Shown one piece after another: positions 34,843 to 45,428 of a stretch of 64,000 bases of DNA. The stretch is from Macrothele yani (lineage: Eukaryota; Arthropoda; Arachnida; Araneae; Macrothelidae): contig CM076995.1 of assembly GCA_039090855.1 (NCBI GenBank), positions 117,552,770 through 117,616,769 of the forward strand, in the 5' to 3' direction. The translations under genes and the position numbers were made by a program. Under the pieces are notes generated by a model, which saw only the letters and a program-made list of their open reading frames with translations, ran no database searches and was not told where the DNA came from. Positions within the stretch are counted from its first letter, which is position 1. Every line of letters begins with the position of its first letter.

Positions 34843-35456
34843 TAGGCTTATGGCGATGGAGAGATACCTCCAGAACCTGGAGTTGTGTTTACAAGGCAAG
34901 CTGAGCATGTTGCTTACGGGGGTCTAGCCAAACTCTCTGCCTAGCGTCGGTACAGAACAAGGTGCATCACGACTCATCGGATCACGTGACTTTTCCCGCA
35001 GTTTTCCTGTGTGCAGTCGCGGTGTTCCTTGCGCCACTGCAGACAAACTTTTCAGATTCTTCGCAAAAAATCAGTGGTTTCCTAATATATATGCGACTGA
35101 CAATACCAATCCTCTTCAGTTCCCTACGTATAGTTCACTGAGATATGGGTCGAGACCAGCCTTCATTGAATGCCTCGGTTAATTGCTTAATTGCTGCACA
35201 CATAAAGTCCTCTTTCTCCGCACAAGTCTTCTCAGATGACGGCGACCTCGTTCCTGACAGCGCGCTACGGTTATATCCCTTAGAAAAGCACTGTAGGTTA
35301 TTTTTCCATTATTTAATGACCCGAAATATCTTTCCTTTTGAGAAACCAGTCAACTCTGCTGTTTTGAAAATCGACACCCCAGCCAGACGGGCACCCACAG
35401 TAATCCTTTTATCGAACTCCGAAAGAACTTTCGTTTTTTACGCTTTCCAACCGTAG
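34843..35456 (-). pseudogene. Older Tc1-like transposase relic
   Basis: On the minus strand: 'RITVGARLAGVSIFKTAELTGFSKGKIFRVI' at about 35360-35450 is the Tc1 helix-turn-helix. 'TIRRELKRIGI' lies at about 35090, and 'TWSDES' with 'LFCTDARQRVW' lies at about 34915-34985 in a shifted frame. The rest is lost at the boundary with the family D element. 'ggagagatacctccaga' occurs here (34860) and also at 33275, left of that element, so the younger element has probably landed in or near this relic. The whole frame is riddled with stops. Confidence 0.7.
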
Positions 35457-35494
35457 GTTGAAGAAGCGTATATGCTCCAGTTTTGTCCGTCCGC

Positions 35495-35850
35495 ATGATA
35501 ACTCGCGCAAATATTGTTCGATTTCGATGAAATTTTAGTATATTGTAGGGGACAAACTCTATTGAAAATGGGCAAAATGGGGTCAAAGGTCAGGACATAG
35601 GAGCGGGATCCATTCCATCGCCCTTATGCGTCATAACTTACGTAAAAATGCTTCGATTGAAACAAAACTTTATCATGCTGTTCCGGAGGTATACTGAACA
35701 GGTTCTGTTGAATATAATCGAAATGGAGTCAAAGGTCAGGGCACAGGAGCGAGATTTATTCCACAGACATTATCCTCATAACTTGAGTAAAAATGCTTCT
35801 ATTGCGACAAAACTTTAGTATGTTGTTCCGAAAGTATTTTTGAACGAATC
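35495..35850. repeat. Tandem repeat, about 145 bp unit
   Basis: 'ggtcaaaggtcaggacatag' at about 35581 and 'agtcaaaggtcagggcacag' at about 35727 lie in the same context. 'aaaatgcttcgattgaaaca' and 'aaaatgcttctattgcgaca' follow each copy, and a partial third unit precedes at about 35515. Confidence 0.75.
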
Positions 35851-36020
35851 AGTAATCCGGGTAAAGAAGAGGGTTTGGCTGCGCGCGATTTCTGGCATGT
35901 TGGAAAGCGTGTCATATTCAATGCATTGCATGATTTTATTGACTTGTTCCCCATTGTGATCAATACGAGTGATGTTTATACTGACGAGCAGCACTATTAA
36001 ATGTTTGCCTGACGCACGTG

Positions 36021-36471
36021 CATAGGCGTAGCGTCGGTGAGCACAGGGAGGCACGTGTCCCCTCAACTCAAAAATTGGAAAAAAATAATAACTAGTTGTT
36101 CGCCTTTAAATGTTATAAAGTGTGACATACAGCCAAGGGAACAACACTACGCAAGAGCGAGCATTGTTATAACTGCTTTCTAGCAGTCATTCCATACGCA
36201 ACAGCATGCAGTCATCTGATGATGGTTTTCATCATCAAATGACAGCATGAGGTGCTTTGAAAGGCATGTTTTTCTCATCTTCATTAAGATGAATTAACAA
36301 GCCTGGCACACCTCGTAGTTTCGGATATATTAGGCATGTAAAAATCTTAAGGTATGGCAGTTGAACAGGAGCATTTTCGGAGAAACTATTTCAGAGATAT
36401 AATGCCCCCCCCCCCCCAAGAAAAACCACTTACTTGCGCCCCCCCCTTTTTTTGGTCACACTACGTCTATG
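36021..36471. mobile_element. Short hAT-type non-autonomous element (451 bp)
   Basis: The ends 'cataggcgtag' and 'ctacgtctatg' are inverted repeats with one mismatch. The 8-bp duplication 'cgcacgtg' flanks it exactly (36013-36020 and 36472-36479). A C-run and a C/T-run lie just inside the right end. No coding capacity. Confidence 0.75.
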
Positions 36472-36479
36472 CGCACGTG

Positions 36480-36976
36480 ACAACGTATTTTTCAAATATG
36501 CTGCGTAAGTGACCTTTACGTACGTCTGCATAAAGGTTTCCAATTCAGTGTCCGGTGTGTGTGTACGCATGGCTTAAAATTAGTAAAATTCATCTAGGCA
36601 AGCGCGTATGCATAAAAATACCAGGCGGTCCTGAACCCTATCATTTTTGTGGCATGAGTTGTGTGTGTGTGTGAAAAATATTTCAATCAGATTTCGCTGT
36701 ACAGGAAAATGCACTATCAATACAGATTTTTACTATGCTTCAGCATGTTTTCCGTTATGAATTTTAAGCAATTGCTCCTTTCAAAAGCAAGGAGGTTTTA
36801 GGTCTATGTGTGTGTTTCTAGCGTTTTATGATCGAATAAATCTTGTACTTACACAATCAGGTTGCATTTAATCTTTGCCGAAGTATGCTTACCCTCTGCA
36901 CGGACGAAGGAGATTCAAATATGCTATCTGCATCTCCTTCGGTCGTCCGATAAGCTGCTTACGCTGCTATCACCAC
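36480..36976. other. Spacer between two hAT-type elements
   Basis: No gene. A short inverted motif 'tctgcatctccttcg' / 'cgaaggagattcaaa' lies near 36902-36945. Confidence 0.35.
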
Positions 36977-37227
36977 TTCTGAACCAGTAGCGTAACTAGC
37001 ACAATGTGCTTCCCCCCCCCCCCCGCAGGATTTACTTCGAAAAAAGTAAGGGTGTACCTAGAGCCCTGTAGTTTTAACTTTTTGAATAATTTTTGGAACA
37101 TAAATACTGTGTAAGGTTATTAATCAACTAATCAGGATTAACACAGTGCGTGGACCAATGCATGAATATGAATATACATTTTATCGCAAGGAACGAATTC
37201 AGCAAAATATATTTAAATGTTTTTTTA

Positions 37228-37432
37228 ATGGAAGTTTAACGACCACCGTGAGCAACTCAATGGGCTATAAGCAGTCGCCAGTCCCTAATTTAGGGTCACT
37301 GGTTCCAGGGAAGGGAGAGAGCCAGTTCCCCTAACTTAGGGTCACTGGTTCCCGTGCCGTAAGACAAACTCAGCATCCATGCCTCGCCGGGATTCGAACC
37401 CGGACCCCTTTCGGACCACTGCGCCACCGGGG
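37228..37432 (-). repeat. SINE-1 copy with internal duplication, minus strand
   Basis: 'gtttaacgaccaccgtgagc', 'gccgggattcgaacccgga' and 'ccactgcgccaccgg'. The segment 'ttagggtcactggttcc' is present twice (about 37290 and 37335). Confidence 0.9.
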
Positions 37433-37564
37433 GGGGGGGCTTTTAAAAGGTTAATTATAAGCCTTCATAATCATCCGTTTTACTTTCACTTGTTTCTGAA
37501 GTGCTCAGTTTTTCTCAAATGACAGCTTTTAAACTTTGAACAATTGACGAGCTAAAACAATCAT

Positions 37565-37658
37565 CAGTTCTTTTACGCTTAGCCTGTTAAGCTCAAGTGA
37601 CGTTTCTCGTGAAAAGAGAAACGTCACTTGAGCTTAACAGGCTAAGCGTAAAAAACTG
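37565..37658. repeat. Long hairpin, about 43 bp arms
   Basis: The left arm runs from 'cagttcttttacgcttagcc' to 'gtgacgtttctc'. The right arm is its reverse complement with one base fewer. The loop is 'gtgaaaa'. Confidence 0.92.
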
Positions 37659-38344
37659 CTTGGGTTTGCGAAATTTCTTCGCGCGCTCTCCTTCTTTTCT
37701 TTTCCTTCGATACTGTGCTCCACTTGGTCATTTTTGTGGCGCAAATGGATGGCGTTCGCTTGTATATTGAAGTCTTTCCACAGTGAATGAGATAGACATG
37801 CTTATATAAGGAAACACTAAAAGCAGTAGCAACGTTTAATTGTTTCCTTCAAAATAAATTAAATCATTTGAAGTAATCACCCTCTTATACATCGCAGATC
37901 TGCAGCTGCTGTGAATAAATGCGCCTGTCGTGTTCGTAATCCTAGGTGACCGACTGTTTTCGCACATCCTTCACGGGGGATTCCCATACGGCTTCGCACT
38001 TTTCCTTAGCAGCGCAGAGGAAGGTCAATTGGAGAGCGATCGTATTATTTACAACCCGTTGCAGAGCGATCGTATTACATACTGAAGCCAAAGGGCGGAA
38101 TAACTTTAATCTGTAGGGTATCCAGTGTTCTAAAAGTGAAACTTGACATTTATTTACCTGCAAAGCTAAATATGTCTTCAAGGAAAATATTAATCTTTGG
38201 GTAAATTATTTGTTTGTTTGTTTTTGTGTGTGTTCGGATTTTTTCATAAAACTATAACTGTCAGCTGTAGTACGCCCCTTCTTTACATGCGCCCCCCCCC
38301 AGCTGCGGGGCTACGGGGGTGGTAGTTACGCCACTGTTCTGAAC

Positions 38345-39240
38345 TTCACAAACAACTCACGACATGTGCTTACACATGCATGTTTTTCTCAGGATGCTGA
38401 AAAATCCACTCTCGTGCTTCAGCGGTTTTCCATTAACATGGGCTTTTGGCTAACAATTACGAAGTGTTGCCATCTTACCTCCATAGCACGAATTCTTGGC
38501 GAAAATTTAACCGTTGAATTACAGATTTAAAACAGCTAAAGACGCATTCGGAGTCATATGTTTTACGGAATTTTAGACATATGTATAAAATAATTTTGAC
38601 AGAAATTTGTCGGTAAGCAAAAAATTGTCAATAGTTTAGCATTTGTGGAGCCTCAGGACTCGCTTACACTAAAGAAAAGTGATATTTAAAAATATGCAGA
38701 CAATTTGCGAAAAAATATATGATAAAGATCTGAGCAAAGGTTTCAACTTTTAACTCTTGTAAATTGTTTAAAATAACTTTATAAAAGAAGAAATTAAATC
38801 AATAAATGCAATGAAAAAAAACTAGCATAATTGCTAATAATAAAGTTTAGCAATTTTTCATGCGTCTCTACAACACTTATTATATATCTAACGCTACCTG
38901 GCACAATAGCAACTACTGAAAGACGGACGATTCAGCAAGCCGAAGAGAGTCAAAAATTATTTGCGAAATACAATGTATCAAGAACGAAGGAAATATCTTT
39001 CACTAATTGTCAGTGAAGCTCAAGAGGCTAATAAATTAAACACCAAAGATTTAATTACAGTTTTTACCAATTGAAAGAGCACGTAGAAATATTTTTTTAT
39101 TTGAATATCTATTAAAATATCTATCTATAAAAATATAAGAGTTTCTCTTAATGAAATAAGCGTTTTTAGAAGTAGAAATATATGTATGTTCAATTTTTTG
39201 GTTATTTTGCAAGTAGCTAAGAAGCGGGCGGGCGGGGGGG
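38345..39240. other. AT-rich spacer, no gene seen
   Basis: No recognised feature. A G-rich patch lies at about 39225-39243. Confidence 0.35.
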
Positions 39241-39443
39241 GCGGAACTTTTTCATAATTTTGCTTAAGCTGGACGTCCAGTTTTTTTGCTGCCTATACTT
39301 TCAATGGAAAAAAATTCGACCCTGTTTCTTCGGCAAAGAAAGATTTCCCATGCATCAAAATTGGCCCACAGATGAAAAATATTCTAACTCAGATTGTACA
39401 ATCTGTGGTTTTTGCAAATAACTTTCCTGAATTATATTAAAAA

Positions 39444-39537
39444 TCAATAACTTTACTCCGATGTAGTTATGATACTTGCTTACAGGTGGCGACATTCTTC
39501 CTTAACACTGCATCGAAGTAAAGCTATTGATTTCTAA
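39444..39537. repeat. Small inverted repeat inside the spacer
   Basis: 'aaatcaataactttactccg' and its inverted match 'cgaagtaaagctattgattt' bound about 94 bp. It could be a tiny MITE. Confidence 0.6.
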
Positions 39538-39541
39538 CATA

Positions 39542-40827
39542 CTGGGTTGATGCATACGTTCATGACATTTTTTCACCGCACAACAGGAATGTATTGCATC
39601 AGAAGGGAAAACGGAATCAATCAACTACGTATCACTCCCCCTCCGTTGTTTACGATGGTGTCCCAACGTCTGGATAGGTATGCAATGCCATTCTTGAAAA
39701 AACGTGCAGGTTTTCTTGGAAAGAAATCATCAAGGAAATTCTATAGATCAACATCATTGTTGAACGTTCTGCCACGAAGTGCATTCGACAGAGATCGGAA
39801 CAGGTGATAGTCTAAAAGGGCGACATCTGGGGAATAGGCCAGATGTGGAAGGATCTCCCGTTTCATGTCCTGAATGGCCATTTTGGTCATGTTTGCACTG
39901 TGAGGGCGTGAGTTATCATGTTGGAGAAGGACACCATGGCGCCGATGTGGCCGTTTCTGCTGAATTGCTCCCTCCACACGGCGGAGTTGCTAACGATAGA
40001 CTGCACCGTTGATGGTCCGATTCCTCGGCAGCATTTCCCAGTGAATAATGCCTTCCATGTCCCACCAGACACACAACATGATATTCGCAGGATGAAGGTC
40101 ATGTTTTGGACGTGGTGCGGGCGTCTTGGTTCCCTCCGATGCCTGAAATTCACGTATAGGCACCACTTTTCATCTCTAGTAACAATACGTGACAGAAACG
40201 ATTTGTGTTGCTGAGAACATTCGCGATAACGGGCGAGCAAGGAACCACATATGGCAACACGCTGATTCTTGTTGTTCTCGGTGAGAGTGTGCGGCTAGCA
40301 AGACTCCGATTTCTGGACCTTTCTCATACTTTCCAAATGTCTCACCACTATGGCCTGATGACTGTCCATCTCAGTGGCCAATTCGAGTGTGGTTTGAGGC
40401 GGATTTAAATAGATGAGATGGTTCAAACCATCCTCAACAAAGTGAGATGGACGACCTGAGCGTGGAGAGTAGTTGAGTTCAAAATTGCCACCTCGGAATC
40501 GCTCAAACCACTTGCGGGCTGTTCTAGAAACAATAGCATCCTCCCCATACACAGCACGAATTTGTCGAGTAGCCTCGGAAGCTGTGCATCCCTTGTCAAA
40601 CTCGTAGAGGAGCAAATGTCGGAAATGTTCATTCCTCTCTACTTGATACTCCATACTTCCGGACCTGAACACCAAAAAATCTTTAGCCACAATCACACAA
40701 CTCAATATGATTTAGATACAAGATATTACTGGCTACATTTTGATGTACAACTGACCATCTGCGCCGTCACTACTGACCTAGGAAACATTCGTGAAATAAA
40801 ACGGCATGAACTTATGCATCAACCCAA
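39542..40827 (-). mobile_element. mariner transposon, minus strand
   Basis: The ends 'ctgggttgatgcatacgttc' and 'gaacttatgcatcaaccca' are inverted repeats of about 28 bp with TA on both sides. The length is 1,286 bp, typical for mariner. Confidence 0.93.
39625..40654 (-). pseudogene. mariner transposase, broken
   Basis: It starts at the ATG at 40654 ('MEYQVERNEHFRHLLLYEFDKG'), after the 5' inverted repeat. The N-terminal HTH part is 'ATRQIRAVYGEDAIVSRTARKWFERFR', then 'RSGRPS' and 'TTLELATEMDSHQAIVVRHLESM'. The first catalytic Asp is in 'VTRDEKWCLYVN' (about 40180). The DD34D end is 'QHDNSRPHSANMTKMAIQDM' (about 39890) and 'YSPDVALLDYHLFRSLSNALRG' (about 39790), with both Asp present. It is expected to end 'RRWDTIVNNGG..IRS' at about 39625. 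At least one shift between about 40240 and 40300, and the joins near 39890, break it. The length of about 343 residues is standard. Confidence 0.9.
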
Positions 40828-41210
40828 TAGGAAAGGTTTTTGCAAAAAAAAAAAAAAACACTAATTGTATAATCTAAGTTAGGATGCTCTTTTTTCTTTT
40901 ATCAGTCAGACAATTTTGATGTATGGGAAATCTTTCTTCGCTGAAGAAATAGGGTCAAAAAATTTTCTATTGGGAATATAGGGAGCAAAATCACTAGACG
41001 TCCTTAAGGGAAGAAAATTTGTAGTTATGCCATTGCGTAGTTCACTGTTATTTGAGATTTCGATTCATAATTCAATCTTCCCATAGATGTCTCAATATCT
41101 GAATGTTTGAACGAACTTTCACTCAGAAACATATGCAAATTTTTTCTAAAAAGCAATTTCTTGATTTTGCATAATATTGCTTTTAAGAAATTTCAGATTT
41201 AATGCATATA

Positions 41211-41909
41211 CAGGGTCATTCATAAAGAAGTATACAGTTTCAACGCACTATAAAACAAGAACAATGTAAGATATTTTAATGTTACCTCTAACAGAATTGT
41301 GGGAGAATGTTTCAAGTTTTTTTAGAGACAATCATATATGTTCTATGTGTGCACCCTTAGTCACACGACACACATCGAGCCGGTAATCCATTTCCCCCCA
41401 AACGCGAAGTGAGATAGCTGAATTTTGAGAAAGAAGTTGAAAATGTATGAAAATCTGCACTTCACGACTCACCCTCCGCGTTGATTTTCCTGGGCTCCGT
41501 TGAATGGCGGTGCAAACACTATCGACGACTTCTTCCGATACACGTCGTCGTCCAGGACTTTTAAGTTTGCACAAACAGCCCGTAATTTCAAATTTTTTAT
41601 ACCAATCGTAGATAGATTTTCTGGTTGGAGTTTCTTTTCCGAATCGTGATCGAAAATGCCGTTACACAACAGTTACAGATTCCGTTTTGATCAATTCAAG
41701 AACACAAAACGCCTTCTCCACTGCAGACGCTGCCATTTTGAGTGACTAGTCACGTGATTCGCGCGCTATCGCGTACATCACTTCCTTCAGTAGCGGAACA
41801 CAAACTTTATGAGTACATCTACCTAACGGTTCGCAGTTGTGGTCCGTGTCTTCAACTGTTACTGTTTCACAGCATCTGGAAACTGTATATTTTTTTATGA
41901 ATCACCCTG
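41211..41909 (-). mobile_element. Internally deleted mariner-superfamily element (699 bp)
   Basis: The ends 'cagggtcattcataaagaag' and 'tatgaatcaccctg' are inverted repeats with TA outside. Subterminal 'gtatacagtttc' pairs with 'ggaaactgtatat'. It has kept the two ends of a transposase gene and lost its middle. Confidence 0.85.
41332..41736 (-). pseudogene. Transposase remnant, N-terminus joined to C-terminus
   Basis: From the ATG at 41736: 'AASAVEKAFCVLELIKTESV', a stop, then 'RHFRSRFGKETPTRKSIYDWYKKFEITGCL' and 'SPGRRRVSEEVVDSV...RSPGKSTRRVSRE'. This is the N-terminal HTH region of a mariner-superfamily transposase that I recognise from arthropods. It then passes directly into 'WGEMDYRLDVCRVTKGAHIEHI' and a stop, which is that protein's C-terminus. 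The catalytic core (all three acidic residues) is absent. Only about 134 codons remain. It cannot move on its own but may still be a substrate. Confidence 0.8.
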
Positions 41910-42075
41910 TACATAACAGTAGAAACAGATATCATTATTATATACACAGTCGAGTCGCATTATTATGACCACCTCCTGCTTTTGACGTCAACAGCGCGTA
42001 GCCAATAAAAGAAGGCACGTGTCGTAAGCTGGCTTGGAGGATATATAAGGTGTGCTGTAGGCATTTTAAGAACAT

Positions 42076-42396
42076 GTATGGGCCGCGGGTGGCCTAGTGG
42101 GCAACGTTCGTCACTGCCACAGAAAGAACCTCAGTTCAATCCCAGGCAGGTACGAACGCTCGATCCACTAACTATCTGCCGTGCGCTGGATTGGCACGTT
42201 GAGCCGTCGGACCCCGGGTACTGGCCCCCGGTAATAAATAAGGGCGTGTTCCTCCCCCTTTCTACTTCGCTTCCGTGTCACTTTCCTATTGGGCACTCTA
42301 GCCCAAATCTCCTAGCTTCCTATTTCTAAGGGCTGTTTAAGACCTGGTGTCAGACACACCCTTCCTAAAATCCTTTACATATGATCATTTGATCAA
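42076..42396 (+). repeat. SINE-2 copy with target duplication
   Basis: 'gggccgcgggtggcctagtg', B box 'agttcaatccc', and the body and end as in the 1722 copy, ending near 'tgatca'. 'ttaagaacat' flanks it (42066-42075 and 42397-42406). It sits in the leader of the transposon, upstream of the transposase ATG. Confidence 0.9.
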
Positions 42397-42422
42397 TTAA
42401 GAACATATCACTCGTTGCTGTC

Positions 42423-43445
42423 ATGGATAAAAGGAGCGATTTATCAGATTTGCAAAAAGAGATGATTATCGGGTTTCGTGCCAAGGGTGGCAGTGTTTCT
42501 GAAACAGCGCATTTTGTGAACTGTTCGCGTGCTGCTGTGGTTAAAGTGTATCGTGATTGGAGAAATGGCATCATTGCGAATAAGCGCGGAACACCACGTG
42601 CCATTGATGTGGGAGAGGTGAACGTTGCTTCGAAAGTGCCTGAGAGCCAATCGATACGCTACAGTGGAGCAACTCATTGGCCGAATGAACCAGGGGGCTA
42701 CCGGAAGTGTGTCTAAAATGACAGCTCAGCGAACCCTGCTGCGTATGGGGCTTCGATGCAGACGGATGGTCACTTCACTTATGTTAACGAAGGTGCATCG
42801 GCAAAAAGGCTTACATTTGCACAGCAGTATCGGAATTGGACCTCCTCTGATTGGCAAAGAATTGCCTTCTCCGATGAGTCACGATTCCTGCTTCATCGAA
42901 CTGATGGACGTATAAGGCGAGAAACATCGGAGAATAAACACTCTTCAACCACTTCTGGAAGAACACAAGCTGGTTGGGGCAGCGTTATGGTCTGGAGAAT
43001 ATTTTGGTGGCATTCCCTGGGCCCACTCACACTTGTGGAAGGCACTACGGAGCGAATTCGTTATGAATCCATCCGTGCAGACCACGTATACCCATACATG
43101 CTCATTATCTTCCCTGGGGAGAGAGGGATCTTTTAGCACGACAATGCGACGTGTCACACAGCTAGAAATGTCCGAGAGTGGTTGGATGAGCACGATGAAG
43201 ACTTAAAAGCACTTCCCTTGCCCCCTAATTCCCCAGAGTTAAACCGAATTGAGCATCTGTGGGACCACCTCGATGGTGTTGTTCGCTCTATGGATCCTTC
43301 ACCACGCACCCTCCAATAGCTGTCAGATGCACTGCTGTCAGCATAGCTCCACATACCTATGAATACCTTCCAGCACCTTATTAAGTCACTCCCAGCCCGT
43401 CTAGCTGCTCTCCGCGTTGCACACGGTGGTTACTCTGGATATTAG
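42423..43445 (+). pseudogene. Tc1-like transposase, family C copy 2, nearly complete
   Basis: It starts at the ATG at 42423 ('MDKRSDLSDLQKEMIIGFRAKGG'). The HTH part is 'SVSETAHFVNCSRAAVVKVYRDWRN', then 'TVEQLIGRMN...SVSKMTAQRTLLRMGLRCRR'. The catalytic part is 'WTSSDWQRIAFSDESRFLLHRTDGR' (about 42836-42910), 'GSVMVWRIFWWHSLGPL', 'HDNATCHTARNVREWLDEHD' (about 43138-43196) and 'LPPNSPELNRIEHLWDHLDG' (about 43215-43275). The Asp, Asp and Glu positions can all be seen. The natural end is 'AHGGYSGY' at about 43443. Frameshifts near 42618, 42750 and 43130 and a stop at about 43318 break it. It is the best preserved of the two family C copies. Confidence 0.9.
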
Positions 43446-43479
43446 CTGGTGGTCACAATAATGTGACTCGACAATGCAT

Positions 43480-44120
43480 ATGGGTACATATTTTCATCCT
43501 TATTCTTGCACACTGATTTTCTTCTTTGCCTGCCCTTCTCCAAGAAGCTCGTTACTTTGTCACCGTTACTGAAAAATCACTGTCACTTCTATGACCACTG
43601 CCTAAAAGTAACAGTTCCAAAATCACTCTTAAGGTGTCACAGTTTTAGCGATGGTGATCACCATTTTGTAAGATAAACCTTCCCTCTGCATGGCATTTTT
43701 ACTCGCAGGACAGTTCATCATTCACGATTAGCTGAACGAGGTCGTTATCATCCAAATTCAGTCAGAGTAAATGATGGGACAGTGAAAGCGCTAACCTAGC
43801 TTTGCCGAATACCAGAAAGCACTAGTCTAGTTTTCCCAGATAGGAGAACAATACCTTTTTATTTTTAACTTTTTCTTCCATTTAGGGCTCAGCTTCTTTC
43901 ACAGTGATTCTCGTCTGAGTTCCTGCTTCGTATCGTATCCGTCACAAACCGAAATTTTGTTACTGTTACAAGTAAGATGATGACTTGCAGTTCCAGCTTC
44001 GTCACAGTTCCGTCACCGCAGTCGTAAACGGTGATTTTGTCACACGTTACTTCCACGGAACTGCCACCGTCTTCACTGTGACAGGAAAATCACTGTTAAA
44101 CTCTACTTTAATTGCCTCAG
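43480..44120. other. Spacer with recurring 'gtcaccgtta' motifs
   Basis: 'gtcaccgttactgaaaaatc', 'gtcacagttccgtcac', 'aacggtgattttgtcac' and 'gacaggaaaatcactg' recur in both orientations at the left (43560-43670) and right (43945-44100). This may be a decayed inverted-repeat element. Confidence 0.4.
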
Positions 44121-45199
44121 AAGAAAGTGTAACCAGGGCCTCATAGATTCAACAGGATTAAACTATATAATTACCATTTTGAATATGGTGAGTTCAAATC
44201 ATCTCCCCATTCCTTAGCGTTATTTATGAGACGGCCCCCTTTTCCTCCATTTACGTGCAGCTGCGTCCCATACGAAGATAACACCGGTTTCGATTTTAGG
44301 GCTTTTTATTGCTATGCGAGGGAGAAAGTGGACAATGATTTTTGAGGGAAGTATCGAGACATTCTTATATCTTCTGTTTAACACTGGGGTGTAAATGTAG
44401 GTGGGCACGCCAAAGTGACGGTCAGAGAGAAGGCAATTAAGGAATTCCGTCGCTTTCTGAGGGAAGTGGGTAAGAGCAGAAAAATGCGGGGAGCACACAC
44501 ACACACTGCCCGAAGTAGGAAGGAGGAACACGGGGGATTCGGTTCAAAGCGGAGAGAGAGGGCGGTCAGCGAGGATTTTTCTCCTCGAGGTGGAATAGAG
44601 ATGGCGATCGAGGAAAATGCTGTCGTAAAAACAAAATGAAAAATCGGAAAAAAACAACTTAGCAGCGAGGTAATTGAAGAATCATTTTGATAGAGAAACA
44701 GATCAACGTGTTGATAATATAGTGAAACGCAAACAAACCAGGTCAAAGCTTGAAAGATCTTCCCGATAACTTCACAGAATAAGCATATGCTTCATTGCAA
44801 AAGAAAGAATCTTAATTTTAGCAAGTGTTTTATTTATTTTTTCCATCATCGGGGAATAATACAGGTTAAACCCCGAAACTTAGAAATTCTTTACAAGCGA
44901 AGGTCCAACGAATCCTTCACACAGGGCACTGAAACGTAATTCATTGAATACGCCTGTAACAAAAGGACTTTGCCATAAGTCCTGTCGGCCAGTTACGCGG
45001 TTAGTTCACTTTGTGAAATAGCTTCGTTGGCACTGTTTATTTTGATTTGGAACCTGCCATCCACAACAGGAAGATTTAATTCAACAATGTGCGTGCTCGC
45101 GTTTATTAGCACTCAAAAGTATACTGTAAAAATGCATATTATATTAAAAAAAGACCATTTCTTTTGCGTTGCTATATAAAATTTGCGCTGCAAAAACAT
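44121..45199. other. Unique DNA, no gene seen
   Basis: Overlapping open frames at 44220-44746 (minus) and 44415-44639 (plus) look like chance readings. No domain is recognised. Confidence 0.35.
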
Positions 45200-45420
45200 G
45201 CCGCCCGGTGGCGCAGTGGTCTGGGCGCTGGCTTCTGATCAGTCGTCCGAGTTGGGTCCGGGTTCGAATCCCGGTGAGGCATGGATGTTGTGTTTGTCTT
45301 ACGGTCCTGGCTCTCTCCCTGTCCTGAAATCAGCGGTCCTAAATTAGGAACGGGCGACTGCTTACAGCCCATTGAGTTACTCACGGTAGTCGTTACACCT
45401 TCAATCAAAAAAAAAAAAAA
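45200..45420 (+). repeat. SINE-1 full-length copy
   Basis: 'gccgcccggtggcgcagtgg', B box 'gggttcgaatcccgg', tail 'tcacggtagtcgttacacct' and an A-run. Confidence 0.92.
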
Positions 45421-45428
45421 GACTATAC

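Larger units (their letters stand above)
36985..38336. mobile_element. hAT-type non-autonomous element with nested SINE and palindrome
   Basis: The ends 'cagtagcgtaacta' and 'tagttacgccactg' are inverted repeats with one mismatch. The 8-bp duplication 'ttctgaac' flanks it (36977-36984 and 38337-38344). C-runs lie just inside both ends (about 37011 and 38292). It contains a SINE-1 and a 43-bp-armed palindrome. No transposase is visible. Confidence 0.85.
39245..41035. mobile_element. Element with about 190-200 bp inverted arms, split by a mariner
   Basis: The left arm at 39245-39436 and the right arm at 40831-41035 match in inverted orientation over almost their whole length. Examples are 'gaaagatttcccatgcatca' at left and the complement of 'tgatgtatgggaaatctttc' at right; 'tgaccctatttcttc' also pairs. 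The spacer carries a small hairpin and then the mariner. The outer ends and target duplication are unclear, so the type (foldback or MITE) is open. Confidence 0.7.
41945..43475 (+). mobile_element. Tc1-like transposon, family C copy 2, with nested SINE-2
   Basis: Ends 'cagtcgagtcgcattattat' and 'aataatgtgactcga' as in the 9031 copy. Without the nested SINE-2 it is about 1.2 kb. Confidence 0.9.

Noticed and set aside
44220..44746. Overlapping minus-strand frames of 103 and 122 codons
   Set aside because: No domain, no start context and biased composition; overlapping open frames on both strands are expected by chance here.
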